From NCBI RefSeq assembly GCF_001983105.1, contig NZ_MOMC01000008.1, forward strand, positions 283,948-296,144: DNA of 12,197 nt, written 5' to 3'. Below, in pieces: positions 1 to 7,387 of this stretch. The position numbers and the translations under genes are program-made. Numbering within the stretch: the stretch's first letter is position 1; the number at the start of each line of letters is the position of its first letter. A model generated the notes under the pieces. The model did no database searches, was not told where the DNA came from, and saw only the letters and a program-made list of their open reading frames with translations. The stretch is from Pseudofrankia asymbiotica. Its GTDB lineage: Bacteria; Actinomycetota; Actinomycetes; Frankiales; Frankiaceae.

Positions 1-2
1 GC

Positions 3-398
3 GACAGGAAGGACAACGGCCTCTTCGACGACAAGAACCGGGACAGGGACTGCGTCGGAGACAAGGACCGCAAGGACGGTAAGGACGGTAAGGACGGTAA
101 GGACGGCGACATCCTTGGCGACAAGGACAAGGACGGTGACTGGTTCAAGGACGGCATCCTCGACGACAAGGACAAGAACAGGGACAGGGACAGGAACGGC
201 TGCTTCGTCGGCGTCGGCGTCGGGGTCGGCGTTGTCGGGGCCGGCGGGGCCGGAGCCGGTGCTCCCGGTGTCGCCGCGGGTGGCGGCGGCATGGCCGCCA
301 ACTCCACTCCCCTCCTCCCGCTGGCCGGCGCCGGCCTCGGCGCCATCCTGCTGACCGTCGGCGTCGCGAACCGCCGCCGCGGCCAGGGCACCATCTGA
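3..398 (+). CDS. Surface-anchored protein with Lys-Asp-Gly repeats, 5'-truncated
   Basis: This is the last 131 codons of a gene that starts before the window; the stop is TGA at 396-398. The first ~70 residues are strongly hydrophilic, rich in Asp, Lys, Arg and Gly, with phrases such as DKDKDGD and a run of KDG triplets. A Gly/Val/Ala-rich stretch follows (GVGVGVGVVGAGGAGAGAPG). The C-terminus reads NSTPLLPLAGAGLGAILLTVG then VANRRRGQGTI. The order pentapeptide-like LPLAG, hydrophobic segment, Arg cluster is the layout of a sortase sorting signal, but the usual Thr of LPXTG is Ala. The inferred role is a secreted, membrane- or wall-attached protein; the Asp-rich repeats could bind divalent cations. 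No enzymatic domain is visible. An alternative is a simple tail-anchored membrane protein. Confidence 0.6.
   Translation, partial: DRKDNGLFDDKNRDRDCVGDKDRKDGKDGKDGKDGDILGDKDKDGDWFKDGILDDKDKNRDRDRNGCFVGVGVGVGVVGAGGAGAGAPGVAAGGGGMAANSTPLLPLAGAGLGAILLTVGVANRRRGQGTI
72..107 (+). repeat. Four 9-bp tandem repeats encoding Lys-Asp-Gly
   Basis: The unit AAGGACGGT occurs at 72-80, 81-89 and 90-98, with a fourth copy at 99-107 ending in C. It is in frame and encodes KDG four times inside the surface-protein gene. Nearly identical codons suggest recent expansion by slippage. Confidence 0.8.
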
Positions 399-738
399 CC
401 CAGCCGTCCGACCCAGCCGTCCTTCAGCGGCCCCGGCAGGGTGCCGCCTCAGCGGCAGACGTCGGCTGCCCCGGCCGATCCGGCCTTTCACGACCGGACG
501 CCCCGAGGCAGACCGCCGCGCGCGCCGGTCCCGGCCCGTCGAACGCCCACTCCGCCTGGCCGGACCGGTACCGCGCGAGCCCGCGGTGACCCCGGCGGTG
601 GGCGCCCCGGCTCTCGCCGGGGCGCCCACCGCCGCGGGAAACCACCAGGGTCCGCGGACCCCCACGAACCACAGGGTCCGCAGATCAGGTAAGGTGTCCT
701 CGTCGCTGGAACAGCATCCAGACCGGTGACATCGCACT
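399..738. other. Intergenic region without a supported gene
   Basis: About 340 bp separate the surface-protein gene from tRNA-Pro. The short open frames here are compositionally poor and show no recognisable protein. The region holds a 19-bp perfect hairpin (593-634), a 14-bp palindrome GGGTCCGCGGACCC (648-661), and two near-copies of ACCAC(C)AGGGTCCGC at 641-655 and about 668-681. A TAAGGT hexamer at 690-695 is a weak candidate -10 box for the tRNA, with no clear -35 partner. Confidence 0.5.
593..634 (+). terminator. Strong 19-bp hairpin, probable terminator
   Basis: The left arm CGGCGGTGGGCGCCCCGGC (593-611) and right arm (616-634) are perfect reverse complements around a TCTC loop. No T-run follows, as is common for actinobacterial hairpin terminators. 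It lies 194 bp after the surface-protein stop, so it could also be a processing or regulatory structure. Confidence 0.5.
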
Positions 739-812
739 CGGGACGTGGCGCAGTTTGGTAGCGCACTAGACTGGGGGTCTAGGGGTCGCAGGTTCAAATC
801 CTGTCGTCCCGA
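739..812 (+). tRNA. tRNA-Pro, anticodon GGG
   Basis: The full cloverleaf can be read. The acceptor arms are CGGGACG (739-745) and CGTCCCG (805-811), with discriminator A812. The D stem is GCGC (748-751) with GCGC (761-764). The anticodon stem is CTAGA (766-770) with TCTAG (778-782), around the loop CTGGGGG with anticodon GGG at 773-775. The T stem is GCAGG with CCTGT (one G-U pair) around TTCAAAT. The first base C1 is typical of bacterial proline tRNAs. No CCA is encoded (ACTG follows), so the 3' end must be added by a nucleotidyltransferase. It reads Pro codons CCC and CCU. Confidence 0.96.
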
Positions 813-877
813 CTGGGGAAAACGGCTCTCTCGCCGATCATGGCGAGGGGGCCATTCCTGTTTCATGGGAAGGGTAT

Positions 878-904
878 GGGGGAATCGGCGGAGGCCGACC
901 CCCC
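878..904 (+). terminator. Short hairpin in the tRNA trailer
   Basis: A five-pair stem TCGGC/GCCGA (885-889 with 894-898) sits inside a G-run/C-run pairing (from 878 and up to 904), separated by a small internal loop. It lies 66 nt after the tRNA and could be a first terminator or a processing structure. No T-run follows. Confidence 0.25.
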
Positions 905-954
905 GGAGCGCCGATGCCGGGGTGGCGCCCAGGCCCAGAGAGTCGGTGACGGGT

Positions 955-984
955 AGGGCCGCTGGTCTGACGACCAGCGGCCCT
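955..984. terminator. Bidirectional terminator between tRNA-Pro and der
   Basis: AGGGCCGCTGGTC (955-967) and its perfect reverse complement (972-984) form a 13-bp stem with a TGAC loop. On the plus strand TTCGTCGTTT follows, so it fits as terminator of the tRNA transcript. It is also 43 bp beyond the stop of der, which converges on it, so it probably ends both units. Confidence 0.7.
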
Positions 985-1026
985 TCGTCGTTTCACCGGG
1001 CGATCAGCGGCGCGCCCTCGGCTGGT

Positions 1027-2409
1027 TCAGCGGTGGCGGTCGCCGCGCTCGCGGACGCGGATCGAGATCTCGAGCGGGGTGCCGACGAAGCCGAAGTCCT
1101 CCCGCAGGCGGCGCTCCAGGAAGCGGCGGTAGGCCGGCTCCAGGAAGGCGGTGGAGAAGACGACGAAGCGCGGCGGGCGGACACCGGCCTGGGTGGCGAA
1201 CAGGATCTTGGGGATCTTGCCCCCGCGGGGGGGCGGCGGGGTCGCGGCGACGACCTCTCCGAGCCAGGCGTTGAGCCGGCCGGTCGGGATGCGGGTGCCC
1301 CAGCTCTCCAGCGAGGTGCGCAGCGCGGGAGCGAGCCTGTCGGTGGCCCGGCCGGTGCGCGCGGAGATGTTCACCCGGGGCGCCCACGCGATCCGGGCCA
1401 GGTCGCGGGTGATCTCCTTCTCGAGGGTGAGCCGGCGGTCCTCGTCGAGCAGGTCCCACTTGTTGAAGGCGAGCACGAGGGCCCGGCCGGCGTCGACGAC
1501 CATCTGGATGACCCGCTGGTCCTGCTCGGTGAGCGGTTCGTCGGCGGCGAGCAGCACGATCGCGACCTCGGCCGCCTCGATCGCCGCCGCGGTGCGCAGC
1601 GACGAGTAGTACTCGGCCCCGCTGGCCTGGCCGACGCGGCGGCGCAGGCCGGCCGTGTCGATGAACAGCCACGGCTGTCCGCCGGCGGTCACGACCTCGT
1701 CGACCGGGTCCCGGGTGGTCCCGGCCACGTCGTGCACCAGCGAGCGCTCCTCGCCGGCCAGCCTGTTGAGCAGGCTGGACTTCCCGACGTTGGGCCGGCC
1801 GACGAGCGCCACGCGGCGCGGGCCGTCCTCGTCCTCGAACCGCTCCGCCGGCGCCTCGGGCAGGGCGGCGAGCACCGCGTCGAGCAGGTCGCCGCTGCCC
1901 CGGCCGTGCAGGGCCGACACGGGGTACGGCTCCCCCAGCCCCAGGCTCCACAGGGCGGCGGTGTCGGCCTCCAGCCGCTGGTCGTCGACCTTGTTGGCGG
2001 CGAGCACCACGGGATGCCCGGAGCGGTGCAGCACCCGGGCGACCGCCTCGTCCGCGTCGGTCGCGCCCACGGTGGCGTCGACGACGAACAGCACCGCGTC
2101 CGCGGTCGCGAGCGCGGTCTGGGCCTGGGCCGACACCCGGGCCGCCAGGCCCTTCGCGTCCGGCGACCAGCCACCGGTGTCGACGAGCGTGAACCGCCGG
2201 CCCGACCAGGTCGCGTCGTAGGCGACCCGGTCGCGGGTGACGCCGGGAACGTCCTCGACGACGGCCGCCCGCCGGCCGAGAATGCGGTTGACCAGCGTCG
2301 ACTTGCCCACGTTGGGCCGGCCGACGACGGCGAGCACCGGCTGCCCCCCGGAAGCGGTGCCCACGGCGGGGCTGTCCTGGCCGGGGTCGTCCTGTGTTGT
2401 CACCGTCAT
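1027..2409 (-). CDS. der: Ribosome biogenesis GTPase Der (EngA)
   Basis: Der is an essential tandem GTPase that acts in late assembly of the 50S ribosomal subunit. This 460-aa product has both G domains. Domain 1 has GRPNVGKS (30-37), DTGG (77-80) and NKVD (139-142). Domain 2 has GRPNVGKS (204-211), DTAG (251-254) and NKWD (316-319). The C-terminal KH-like RNA-binding domain covers about 365-460 and contains [14 protein letters not shown]. The length is normal apart from a ~22-residue acidic/polar N-terminal tail. The ATG start has AGGAAG a few bases upstream on the minus strand. It is the last gene of the block, 81 bp after the acyltransferase gene, and ends at a shared terminator. The family assignment is secure. 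Confidence 0.97.
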   Translation of the reverse strand: MTVTTQDDPGQDSPAVGTASGGQPVLAVVGRPNVGKSTLVNRILGRRAAVVEDVPGVTRDRVAYDATWSGRRFTLVDTGGWSPDAKGLAARVSAQAQTALATADAVLFVVDATVGATDADEAVARVLHRSGHPVVLAANKVDDQRLEADTAALWSLGLGEPYPVSALHGRGSGDLLDAVLAALPEAPAERFEDEDGPRRVALVGRPNVGKSSLLNRLAGEERSLVHDVAGTTRDPVDEVVTAGGQPWLFIDTAGLRRRVGQASGAEYYSSLRTAAAIEAAEVAIVLLAADEPLTEQDQRVIQMVVDAGRALVLAFNKWDLLDEDRRLTLEKEITRDLARIAWAPRVNISARTGRATDRLAPALRTSLESWGTRIPTGRLNAWLGEVVAATPPPPRGGKIPKILFATQAGVRPPRFVVFSTAFLEPAYRRFLERRLREDFGFVGTPLEISIRVRERGDRHR

Positions 2410-2490
2410 ACTGCTTCCTGTCGTTCCCGCGCCGCCGGTCTGGACCGATGGCGTCGACTCGTCCGCCGCGGGTGTCGCCGTACCGCCGCG

Positions 2491-3441
2491 CTACTCGGCC
2501 GGCTGACCGGCCTCTGTGTTCCCGGCGGCGATCTCCGGCGCCGGGGCGCCCGCCCGGGCGGCGGTCAGATGATCGGCCAGATGGATCCTGATGTCCTCGG
2601 CCACCGCGGCCAGGGCCTTGCGTGACCGCGGGTTCGCCGGGATCTCCACGGCGAACGGCTCGCCGAAGACCACCCGTACCTGGGCCGATCGCCTCGGCCA
2701 GCGCGCCCCCTTCGGCAGCGCGTCGCCTGTCCCGAGGCAGGCCACCGGCAGCACCCGGCAGCGGCCGTGCACCGCGAGGTAGGCGATGCCGTGCTGCACG
2801 GCCGCCATCTCGCCGCTGCCGCGGGTGCCCTCGGGAAAGACCCCGATCGCGCCGCCGCGGGCCAGCTCGTCGAGCGCCGTGTGCAGCGCGACCCGGTCGG
2901 CCTTGCCGCGGTCGATCGGGATCTGCCCGACGAGGCGCAGCAGCCAGCCCAGGATGCCCTTGTACATCTCGATCTTTGTCAGGCACCGGACCGTGCGCGG
3001 CGACTCGATGACGACCAGCGGCCCGTCGAGCCAGCTCGAGTGGTTCCCCGCGAAGATCAGCGGCTCGCCCTTCGGGACGTTGTCGACGCCCTCCAGGCGG
3101 ATCCGCATCACCACATGGTTGAGCACCCAGCGTACCGGTGGTTTGAGCAGCCGGTGCAGGATGTCGTTGTACGGCGGCGACTCGGCGCCGCGATGCGTGG
3201 GACGCGCGGGTGTCTTCCTCCTGGTCCTCCGGCTCACCCGGGCCGACGGCGGCACGGCCGGCGCCGGCTCCACCGCGAGCACCACCTGGCCGGCCGGGAC
3301 GCCCATCGGGACCACCTCGCCCGCCCGCGCCGTCTCGGTACCGGCCGCCGCAGGCGCGGGCCGCGTCGCCTGGCTCTGCTCCGCCGCCTCGCTGACGCGG
3401 GTGGGCGGCTGATCAGCGGGCACGTCGTCACCCGTGCTCAC
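2491..3441 (-). CDS. PlsC-like 1-acyl-sn-glycerol-3-phosphate acyltransferase
   Basis: A 316-aa member of the lysophosphatidic acid acyltransferase family, which transfers an acyl chain to lysophosphatidate to make phosphatidate at the inner membrane face. The HX4D catalytic motif is HSSWLD (H134, D139), and the glycerophosphate-binding motif is FPEGTR (202-207). The region 228-240 (CRVLPVACLGTGD) fits the later family block. The first ~85 residues are a low-complexity Pro/Ala/Arg extension not needed for catalysis and probably disordered. The start is GTG at 3441-3439, overlapping the cmk stop as GTGA, so translation is probably coupled to cmk. A plsC-like gene between cmk and der is a familiar actinobacterial arrangement. 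The exact acyl acceptor is not established by sequence. Confidence 0.9.
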   Translation of the reverse strand: MSTGDDVPADQPPTRVSEAAEQSQATRPAPAAAGTETARAGEVVPMGVPAGQVVLAVEPAPAVPPSARVSRRTRRKTPARPTHRGAESPPYNDILHRLLKPPVRWVLNHVVMRIRLEGVDNVPKGEPLIFAGNHSSWLDGPLVVIESPRTVRCLTKIEMYKGILGWLLRLVGQIPIDRGKADRVALHTALDELARGGAIGVFPEGTRGSGEMAAVQHGIAYLAVHGRCRVLPVACLGTGDALPKGARWPRRSAQVRVVFGEPFAVEIPANPRSRKALAAVAEDIRIHLADHLTAARAGAPAPEIAAGNTEAGQPAE

Positions 3442-4220
3442 GACGCCACCCCGGGGGTGCCGGCGGTGGTGGGCACGACGAAGCCCGCCTCGCCGCAGCG
3501 GCGCAGTACCAGGTCCACGACCTCGTCGATGGCCATCCCGGTCGAGTCGAGCACGAGGGCGTCCGGCGCGACCAGCAGCGGGTCGACCGTGCGGGTGCTG
3601 TCCAGCGCGTCGCGCCGGCCGAGCTCGGCGAGCGTCCGGGCGACGTCGTCGACGCCCTTCTCCCCCAGCTCACGCGAGCGCCGCAGCGCCCGCACCTCGG
3701 TGGACGCCGTCAGGTACACCTTCACCGGCGCGTCCGTGGCGACGACCGTGCCGATGTCACGGCCCTCGACGACGATCCCGCCGGCGGTCCCGACCGCGTC
3801 GGCGACGATCTGCCGCTGCTGGGCGACGAGCCTGCGGCGCACCGCCTCGACCGCGCTCACGGCGCTCACCGCGTTGGTCACCGCCCGGGTGCGGATCTCC
3901 GCGTCGACCCGGACCTGGTTGACCGCGATCGTCGGGCCGTCGGGGTCGGTGCCGGGGGTGATCGTGGCCCGCTCGGCGAGCTGGGCGACGGCCTCGGTGT
4001 CCTCGAGGTCGACGCGCTGCTCGAGCGCGAGCTGGGTCACCGCGCGGTACATCGCGCCCGTGTCGAGGTAGCGCAGGCCGAGCCGGCGGGCGACCGCCTT
4101 GGCCACGGTGGACTTCCCCGACCCGCCGGGCCCGTCGACCGCGACCACCAGCCCGGGTCCATGCCCAGCCGCCGCCGCCTCGCCGCCTGCCGGCGATCCG
4201 GATCCGTGGTCGTGCTCCAC
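3438..4220 (-). CDS. cmk: Cytidylate kinase
   Basis: CMP/dCMP kinase converts CMP and dCMP to diphosphates with ATP, feeding CTP and dCTP pools. The 260-aa product has the P-loop GPGGSGKS (30-37), the DTGAMYRA motif (53-60) of the CMP-binding region, and EGRDIGTVV (152-160). The later GRRDALDSTR (201-210) is also characteristic. The ~22 residues before LVVAVDGPGG are a Gly/Ala-rich tail. The start is GTG at 4220, supported by GGAGG at 4232-4228, seven bases upstream on the minus strand. The 195-bp gap from tyrA is the longest gap within the housekeeping block, so an internal promoter is possible, but I see no convincing one. The stop overlaps the acyltransferase start. Confidence 0.95.
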   Translation of the reverse strand: MEHDHGSGSPAGGEAAAAGHGPGLVVAVDGPGGSGKSTVAKAVARRLGLRYLDTGAMYRAVTQLALEQRVDLEDTEAVAQLAERATITPGTDPDGPTIAVNQVRVDAEIRTRAVTNAVSAVSAVEAVRRRLVAQQRQIVADAVGTAGGIVVEGRDIGTVVATDAPVKVYLTASTEVRALRRSRELGEKGVDDVARTLAELGRRDALDSTRTVDPLLVAPDALVLDSTGMAIDEVVDLVLRRCGEAGFVVPTTAGTPGVAS

Positions 4221-4415
4221 CCCGTGCCCTCCGTCCGGATGTCTTCTTCGAACCTGCGCCCACGCCCGCGGGGTACCGTCCCCACCCGCGGATACTCGCC
4301 GTGGCCGGGATCAGGCTACTCGGCCTGGTTGGATCGTGACCGGCGGCACGGCCCAAGGCGCCACGCCGGTGACGACACCCACGCCGCCGCCTCGCCCACC
4401 CGCCCGGCGTCGCGC

Positions 4416-5585
4416 TCAGGAGCGGCGGTAGGCCACCCAGCCGGCGGCGTTCAGGCGGTCGACCAGGGGGCCGGCCTCGTCGGGCGCGACGGCGAGCTCC
4501 AGGACGCCGGCGGGTGCCTCAAGGGAGTGCTCGAACGGCGCGACGTCCTCGAGGTTGACCCCCCAGCCGCTGACCGTGGTCAGCAGCGCGGCCAGCTGTC
4601 CCGGCCGGTCGTCGAGCACGACGCCGACCCAGCCCCATGACCGCGCCGCCTGCCCGCCCGCCTTGCTCGGCAGCTGCGCCCGGCCGGTCCGGCCGCGTTC
4701 CATGAGGTCGGTCACGACCTTGGTGACGCTGGCCTCGGAGGCATGGTCGAGCGCGTCGGCGAGCGCGCCGAGCTCGGCGGCGAGACGGCGGGCGTGCGCC
4801 GAGACCGGCCCACGGTTGCCCTCCAGGATCGACGACCACAGCGCCGGGTCGGACTCGGCGAGCCGGGTCGTGTCCCGGAACCCCTGCCCGGCCAGCGCCA
4901 CCTCGCCGGGCGCCAGCCGCGGGGCGGCCGCGGCGAGCAGGCTCGCGACCACCTGCGGAAGGTGCGACAACGCGGCCATCGCCTCGTCGTGGCGGTCCGG
5001 GGTGGCGCGCACCGGCAGCGCGCCGCAGGCCCGCGCGAGCGCCTCGGTGGCGGCGACAGCCGCGGCGTCCGTCTGCGGGATCGGGCAGAGCACCCAGGTC
5101 CGCTCGGCGAACAGGTCCGCCTGCGCGGAGGCCGCGCCACCGCGTTCCCGGCCGGCGATCGGGTGGGCCGGGCACCACGTCGTCAGGTCCGCGCCGGCGA
5201 CGACCGCCTCCGCGATCGGCCGGCTCTTGACGCTCGCGACGTCGCTGGCGGTGACGGCCAGGCCCGCCCGCTGGACGGCGCGCAGCTCGGGGGCTATCGC
5301 GTGCGCGGGCACGGCGATGACGGCGTGGTCGACGTGCTCGCCCTGCCAGAGGGTGCCCGCGCCCATCGCCTCCGCGAGCTTGACCTGCTCCGGGTCGGTG
5401 TCGCGCAGCAGCACCTCGACGCCGGCGCGGCGCAGCGCCAGCCCGATGCTCGCGCCGATCAGGCCGGACCCGACGATGCCGACGCGGCGCGGCAGGGTCG
5501 CCGGGGAGCCGCCGGCCGCGTGCGACCTCGCCGCCGCCGCGCGGACGGCCGACGGGCCGGGGGGCGTGGGGGGACCAACAGCCAC
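4416..5585 (-). CDS. tyrA: Prephenate dehydrogenase with C-terminal ACT domain
   Basis: It oxidatively decarboxylates prephenate to 4-hydroxyphenylpyruvate with NAD+, on the route to tyrosine. The 389-aa product has a Rossmann fold beginning VGIVGSGLIGASIGLAL (35-51). Substrate-site signatures are HPIAGRERGG (141-150), the DRHDEAMAALSHLP region (197-210) and GFRDTTR (235-241). An ACT domain at about 319-389 (WVGVVLDDRPGQLAALL) is the usual place for allosteric tyrosine control. The first ~30 residues are a Pro/Ala-rich tail. The start is GTG at 5585, two bases after the rluB stop TAG. No good ribosome binding site precedes it, so translation probably depends on coupling to rluB. A start slightly downstream cannot be excluded. 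Confidence 0.93.
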   Translation of the reverse strand: MAVGPPTPPGPSAVRAAAARSHAAGGSPATLPRRVGIVGSGLIGASIGLALRRAGVEVLLRDTDPEQVKLAEAMGAGTLWQGEHVDHAVIAVPAHAIAPELRAVQRAGLAVTASDVASVKSRPIAEAVVAGADLTTWCPAHPIAGRERGGAASAQADLFAERTWVLCPIPQTDAAAVAATEALARACGALPVRATPDRHDEAMAALSHLPQVVASLLAAAAPRLAPGEVALAGQGFRDTTRLAESDPALWSSILEGNRGPVSAHARRLAAELGALADALDHASEASVTKVVTDLMERGRTGRAQLPSKAGGQAARSWGWVGVVLDDRPGQLAALLTTVSGWGVNLEDVAPFEHSLEAPAGVLELAVAPDEAGPLVDRLNAAGWVAYRRS

Positions 5586-5587
5586 AG

Positions 5588-6415
5588 CTACAGGCCGACG
5601 GCGCTGTGCAGGGCGCCGACCTCGAAGCGGGTGAGGTGGCGGGCGCGGCCGGAACGCAGGTTGCCGAGGTGGACGGCGCCGAACTCGGTGCGCAGCAGGC
5701 GCTGCACCGGATGGCCGACCTCGTCCATCAGCCGGCGCACGATCCGGTTGCGGCCCTCGTGCAGCACCATCTCGATGAGCACCCGGGAGCCGACCTGGTC
5801 GATGACGCGGACGTTCTCGGGCCGCACCGGCCCGTCGGACAGCTGCACGCCCATGCGCAGCCAGCGCAGCGTCTCCTTGCGGACCGGACCGTTGATCTCG
5901 ACCTGGTAGGTCTTGGGCACACCGAACGACGGGTGGGTGAGCCGGTGCGCCAGATCACCGTTGTTGGTGACCAGCAGCAGGCCCTCGCTCTCGACGTCGA
6001 GCCGGCCGACGTGGAACAGGCCGGAATGCGAGCCGAACTCGGTGATCAGCTCGGCGACCGTCGGGCGGCCCTGGTCGTCGGACATGGTCGACACCACGCC
6101 GCGCGGCTTGTTCAGCGCCAGGTGGATCAGCCCGGTCCTGGTGACGACCCGCTCGCCGTCGACCTCGATGACCGCCGTCTCCGGGTCCACGCGGCGGCCC
6201 TGCTCGCGGACGACCTTCCCGTCGACACGGACCCGGCCGGCGTCGATCAGCTCCTCGTTGTGCCGGCGCGAGCCGACGCCGGCCGCCGCCAGCACCTTCT
6301 GCAGCCGGATTCCCTCGGGCTTGTCCGTCTCGACCACCGTCGCCACCGCTTCCACCGCGTCCTTCACACCGCGCCCGCCGGCCTCGTCGCCGGTGGGTCG
6401 CCCCTTCCAGTTCAT
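5588..6415 (-). CDS. rluB: 23S rRNA pseudouridine synthase, RluB/RsuA family
   Basis: It isomerises a specific uridine to pseudouridine in rRNA. RluB is the usual assignment for this context, but RsuA-type 16S specificity cannot be ruled out by eye. An N-terminal S4 RNA-binding domain (about 36-85, RLQKVLAAAGVGSRRHNEELI) is followed by the catalytic domain with LNKPRGVVST and the motif GRLDVESEGLLLVTNNG. The Asp of GRLD is the catalytic nucleophile. The later LHEGRNRIVRRL and LLRTEFG blocks are also present. ATG at 6415 is preferred because GGGGAAGGG lies about five bases upstream. GTG at 6418 is directly adjacent and in frame. The gene has a 125-bp leader after scpB that contains a long inverted repeat. 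Confidence 0.93.
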   Translation of the reverse strand: MNWKGRPTGDEAGGRGVKDAVEAVATVVETDKPEGIRLQKVLAAAGVGSRRHNEELIDAGRVRVDGKVVREQGRRVDPETAVIEVDGERVVTRTGLIHLALNKPRGVVSTMSDDQGRPTVAELITEFGSHSGLFHVGRLDVESEGLLLVTNNGDLAHRLTHPSFGVPKTYQVEINGPVRKETLRWLRMGVQLSDGPVRPENVRVIDQVGSRVLIEMVLHEGRNRIVRRLMDEVGHPVQRLLRTEFGAVHLGNLRSGRARHLTRFEVGALHSAVGL

Positions 6416-6430
6416 CACGGCCCTTCCCCA

Positions 6431-6499
6431 CCGATGGGCTAGGTCGGGGCCTGGCGCATTTTGTCATGTTCGGCCCAACGCCACCTGGCAGCCCATCGG
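6431..6499 (-). promoter_or_regulatory. Inverted-repeat leader just upstream of rluB
   Basis: On the transcript, CCGATGGGCT (complement of 6499-6490) can pair perfectly with AGCCCATCGG (complement of 6440-6431), enclosing 49 nt. Two shorter pairings lie inside: 6452-6456 with 6479-6483, and 6447-6451 with 6472-6476. These two cross each other, so they would be alternatives. The closing stem ends immediately before the purine-rich ribosome binding site of rluB. This could be an attenuator or leader control element. It matches no riboswitch class I can name. Confidence 0.35.
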
Positions 6500-6543
6500 C
6501 GGGGACCCCGCGGACATGTAGGCGCAGAAGCGACGCCCGGGGG

Positions 6544-7371
6544 TCAGGGGGCGATGATGTCCTCGAGGTCGTCGATGCCGGGCAGCAGCGGCGCGAGGGG
6601 CGGGAGCTCGTCCAGGGAACGCAGGCCCATCCGCTCCAGGAAGTAGTCGGTCGTGCGGTAGAGGATCGCGCCGGTCTCCGGGTCGGTGGTGGCCTCCTCG
6701 ACCAGCCCGCGGGCGGTCAGCGTCCGGATCACGCCGTCGGCGGAGACGCCGCGGACCGCCGAGATCCGGCCGCGGCTCACCGGCTGCTGGTAGGCGACGA
6801 CGGCGAGCGTCTCGAGCGCGGCCTGTGACAACCGCGACATCTGCCCGGCGAGCACGAACTTCTCCACCCACGGCGCGCAGTCCTCCGTCGTGTAGAAGCG
6901 CCAGCCGCCGCCGACGTGGCGCAGGTCGAAGCCCCGGCCGTCACGGCGGTACTCGGCCGCCAGCTCCGCCAGCACCCGCTCCACGTCCAGCGCGGGCGCG
7001 CCGAGCCCGGTCGCCAGCTCGGCCACGCCGACCGGGTTCTCGGCGACCATCAGCACCGCCTCGACGAGCGCCCGCAGTGGCGGCCGGTCGGCGTCGTCCA
7101 GGTCGGGCACGACGGCCGGGTCGGGCGCGCCGGGCGTCGTGCCGGTGACCACCTCGTCGTCCACCGCCGTGGCGGTCCCGTTCGCCGCGGTCCCGTTCGC
7201 CGGGGCCTCCACCGGCGCGGGGGCGTCGGCGGCTGGCTCGGGCCCGGCGTCGTCGGGCCCAGCCGGCTCGGGCCGGCCGGGAAGGTCCAGCGGGGTCCCG
7301 GGGGGCGGCTGTTCGGAGGTGACGCGCTGCTCCGGGATGCGGTCCGCGGACTCGCCCGTGGCCTCGGTCAC
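6544..7371 (-). CDS. scpB: Segregation and condensation protein B
   Basis: ScpB is the winged-helix dimer that binds ScpA and, with SMC, forms the bacterial condensin. The start is placed at GTG 7371, with AGGAGG four bases upstream and only 16 bp after the scpA stop. The open frame continues far upstream but there it is only a shadow of scpA. The resulting 275-aa protein has an ~90-residue low-complexity Pro/Ala/Asp tail, including an NGTAANGTATA repeat. The two winged-helix domains cover about 96-260. Signatures are PLRALVEAVLMVAENPV and LSQAALETLAVVAYQQPVSR, followed by GRISAVRGVSADGVIRTL. The disordered tail is longer than in many ScpB proteins. It is probably cotranscribed and translationally linked with scpA. 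Confidence 0.94.
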   Translation of the reverse strand: MTEATGESADRIPEQRVTSEQPPPGTPLDLPGRPEPAGPDDAGPEPAADAPAPVEAPANGTAANGTATAVDDEVVTGTTPGAPDPAVVPDLDDADRPPLRALVEAVLMVAENPVGVAELATGLGAPALDVERVLAELAAEYRRDGRGFDLRHVGGGWRFYTTEDCAPWVEKFVLAGQMSRLSQAALETLAVVAYQQPVSRGRISAVRGVSADGVIRTLTARGLVEEATTDPETGAILYRTTDYFLERMGLRSLDELPPLAPLLPGIDDLEDIIAP

Positions 7372-7387
7372 CGCGCCTCCTGCTCGC

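Noticed and set aside
650..659. Palindrome GTCCGCGGAC at 650-659 and again at 11447-11456 as a shared operator
   Set aside because: A ten-base GC-rich palindrome can recur by chance in such DNA, and the two contexts have nothing else in common.
745..2625. A 626-codon open frame on the plus strand
   Set aside because: It runs antisense to der, its start lies inside tRNA-Pro, and its translation is low-complexity Gly/Arg/Ala/Val. It is a by-product of the codon bias of very GC-rich DNA.
1004..2986. A 660-codon minus-strand frame overlapping der and the acyltransferase
   Set aside because: It is a frame-shifted shadow of two clear genes and its Arg/Pro/Gly-rich sequence matches no protein family.
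2767..4071. A 434-codon plus-strand frame across cmk and the acyltransferase
   Set aside because: It is antisense to two secure genes, with composition typical of a shadow frame and no domain.
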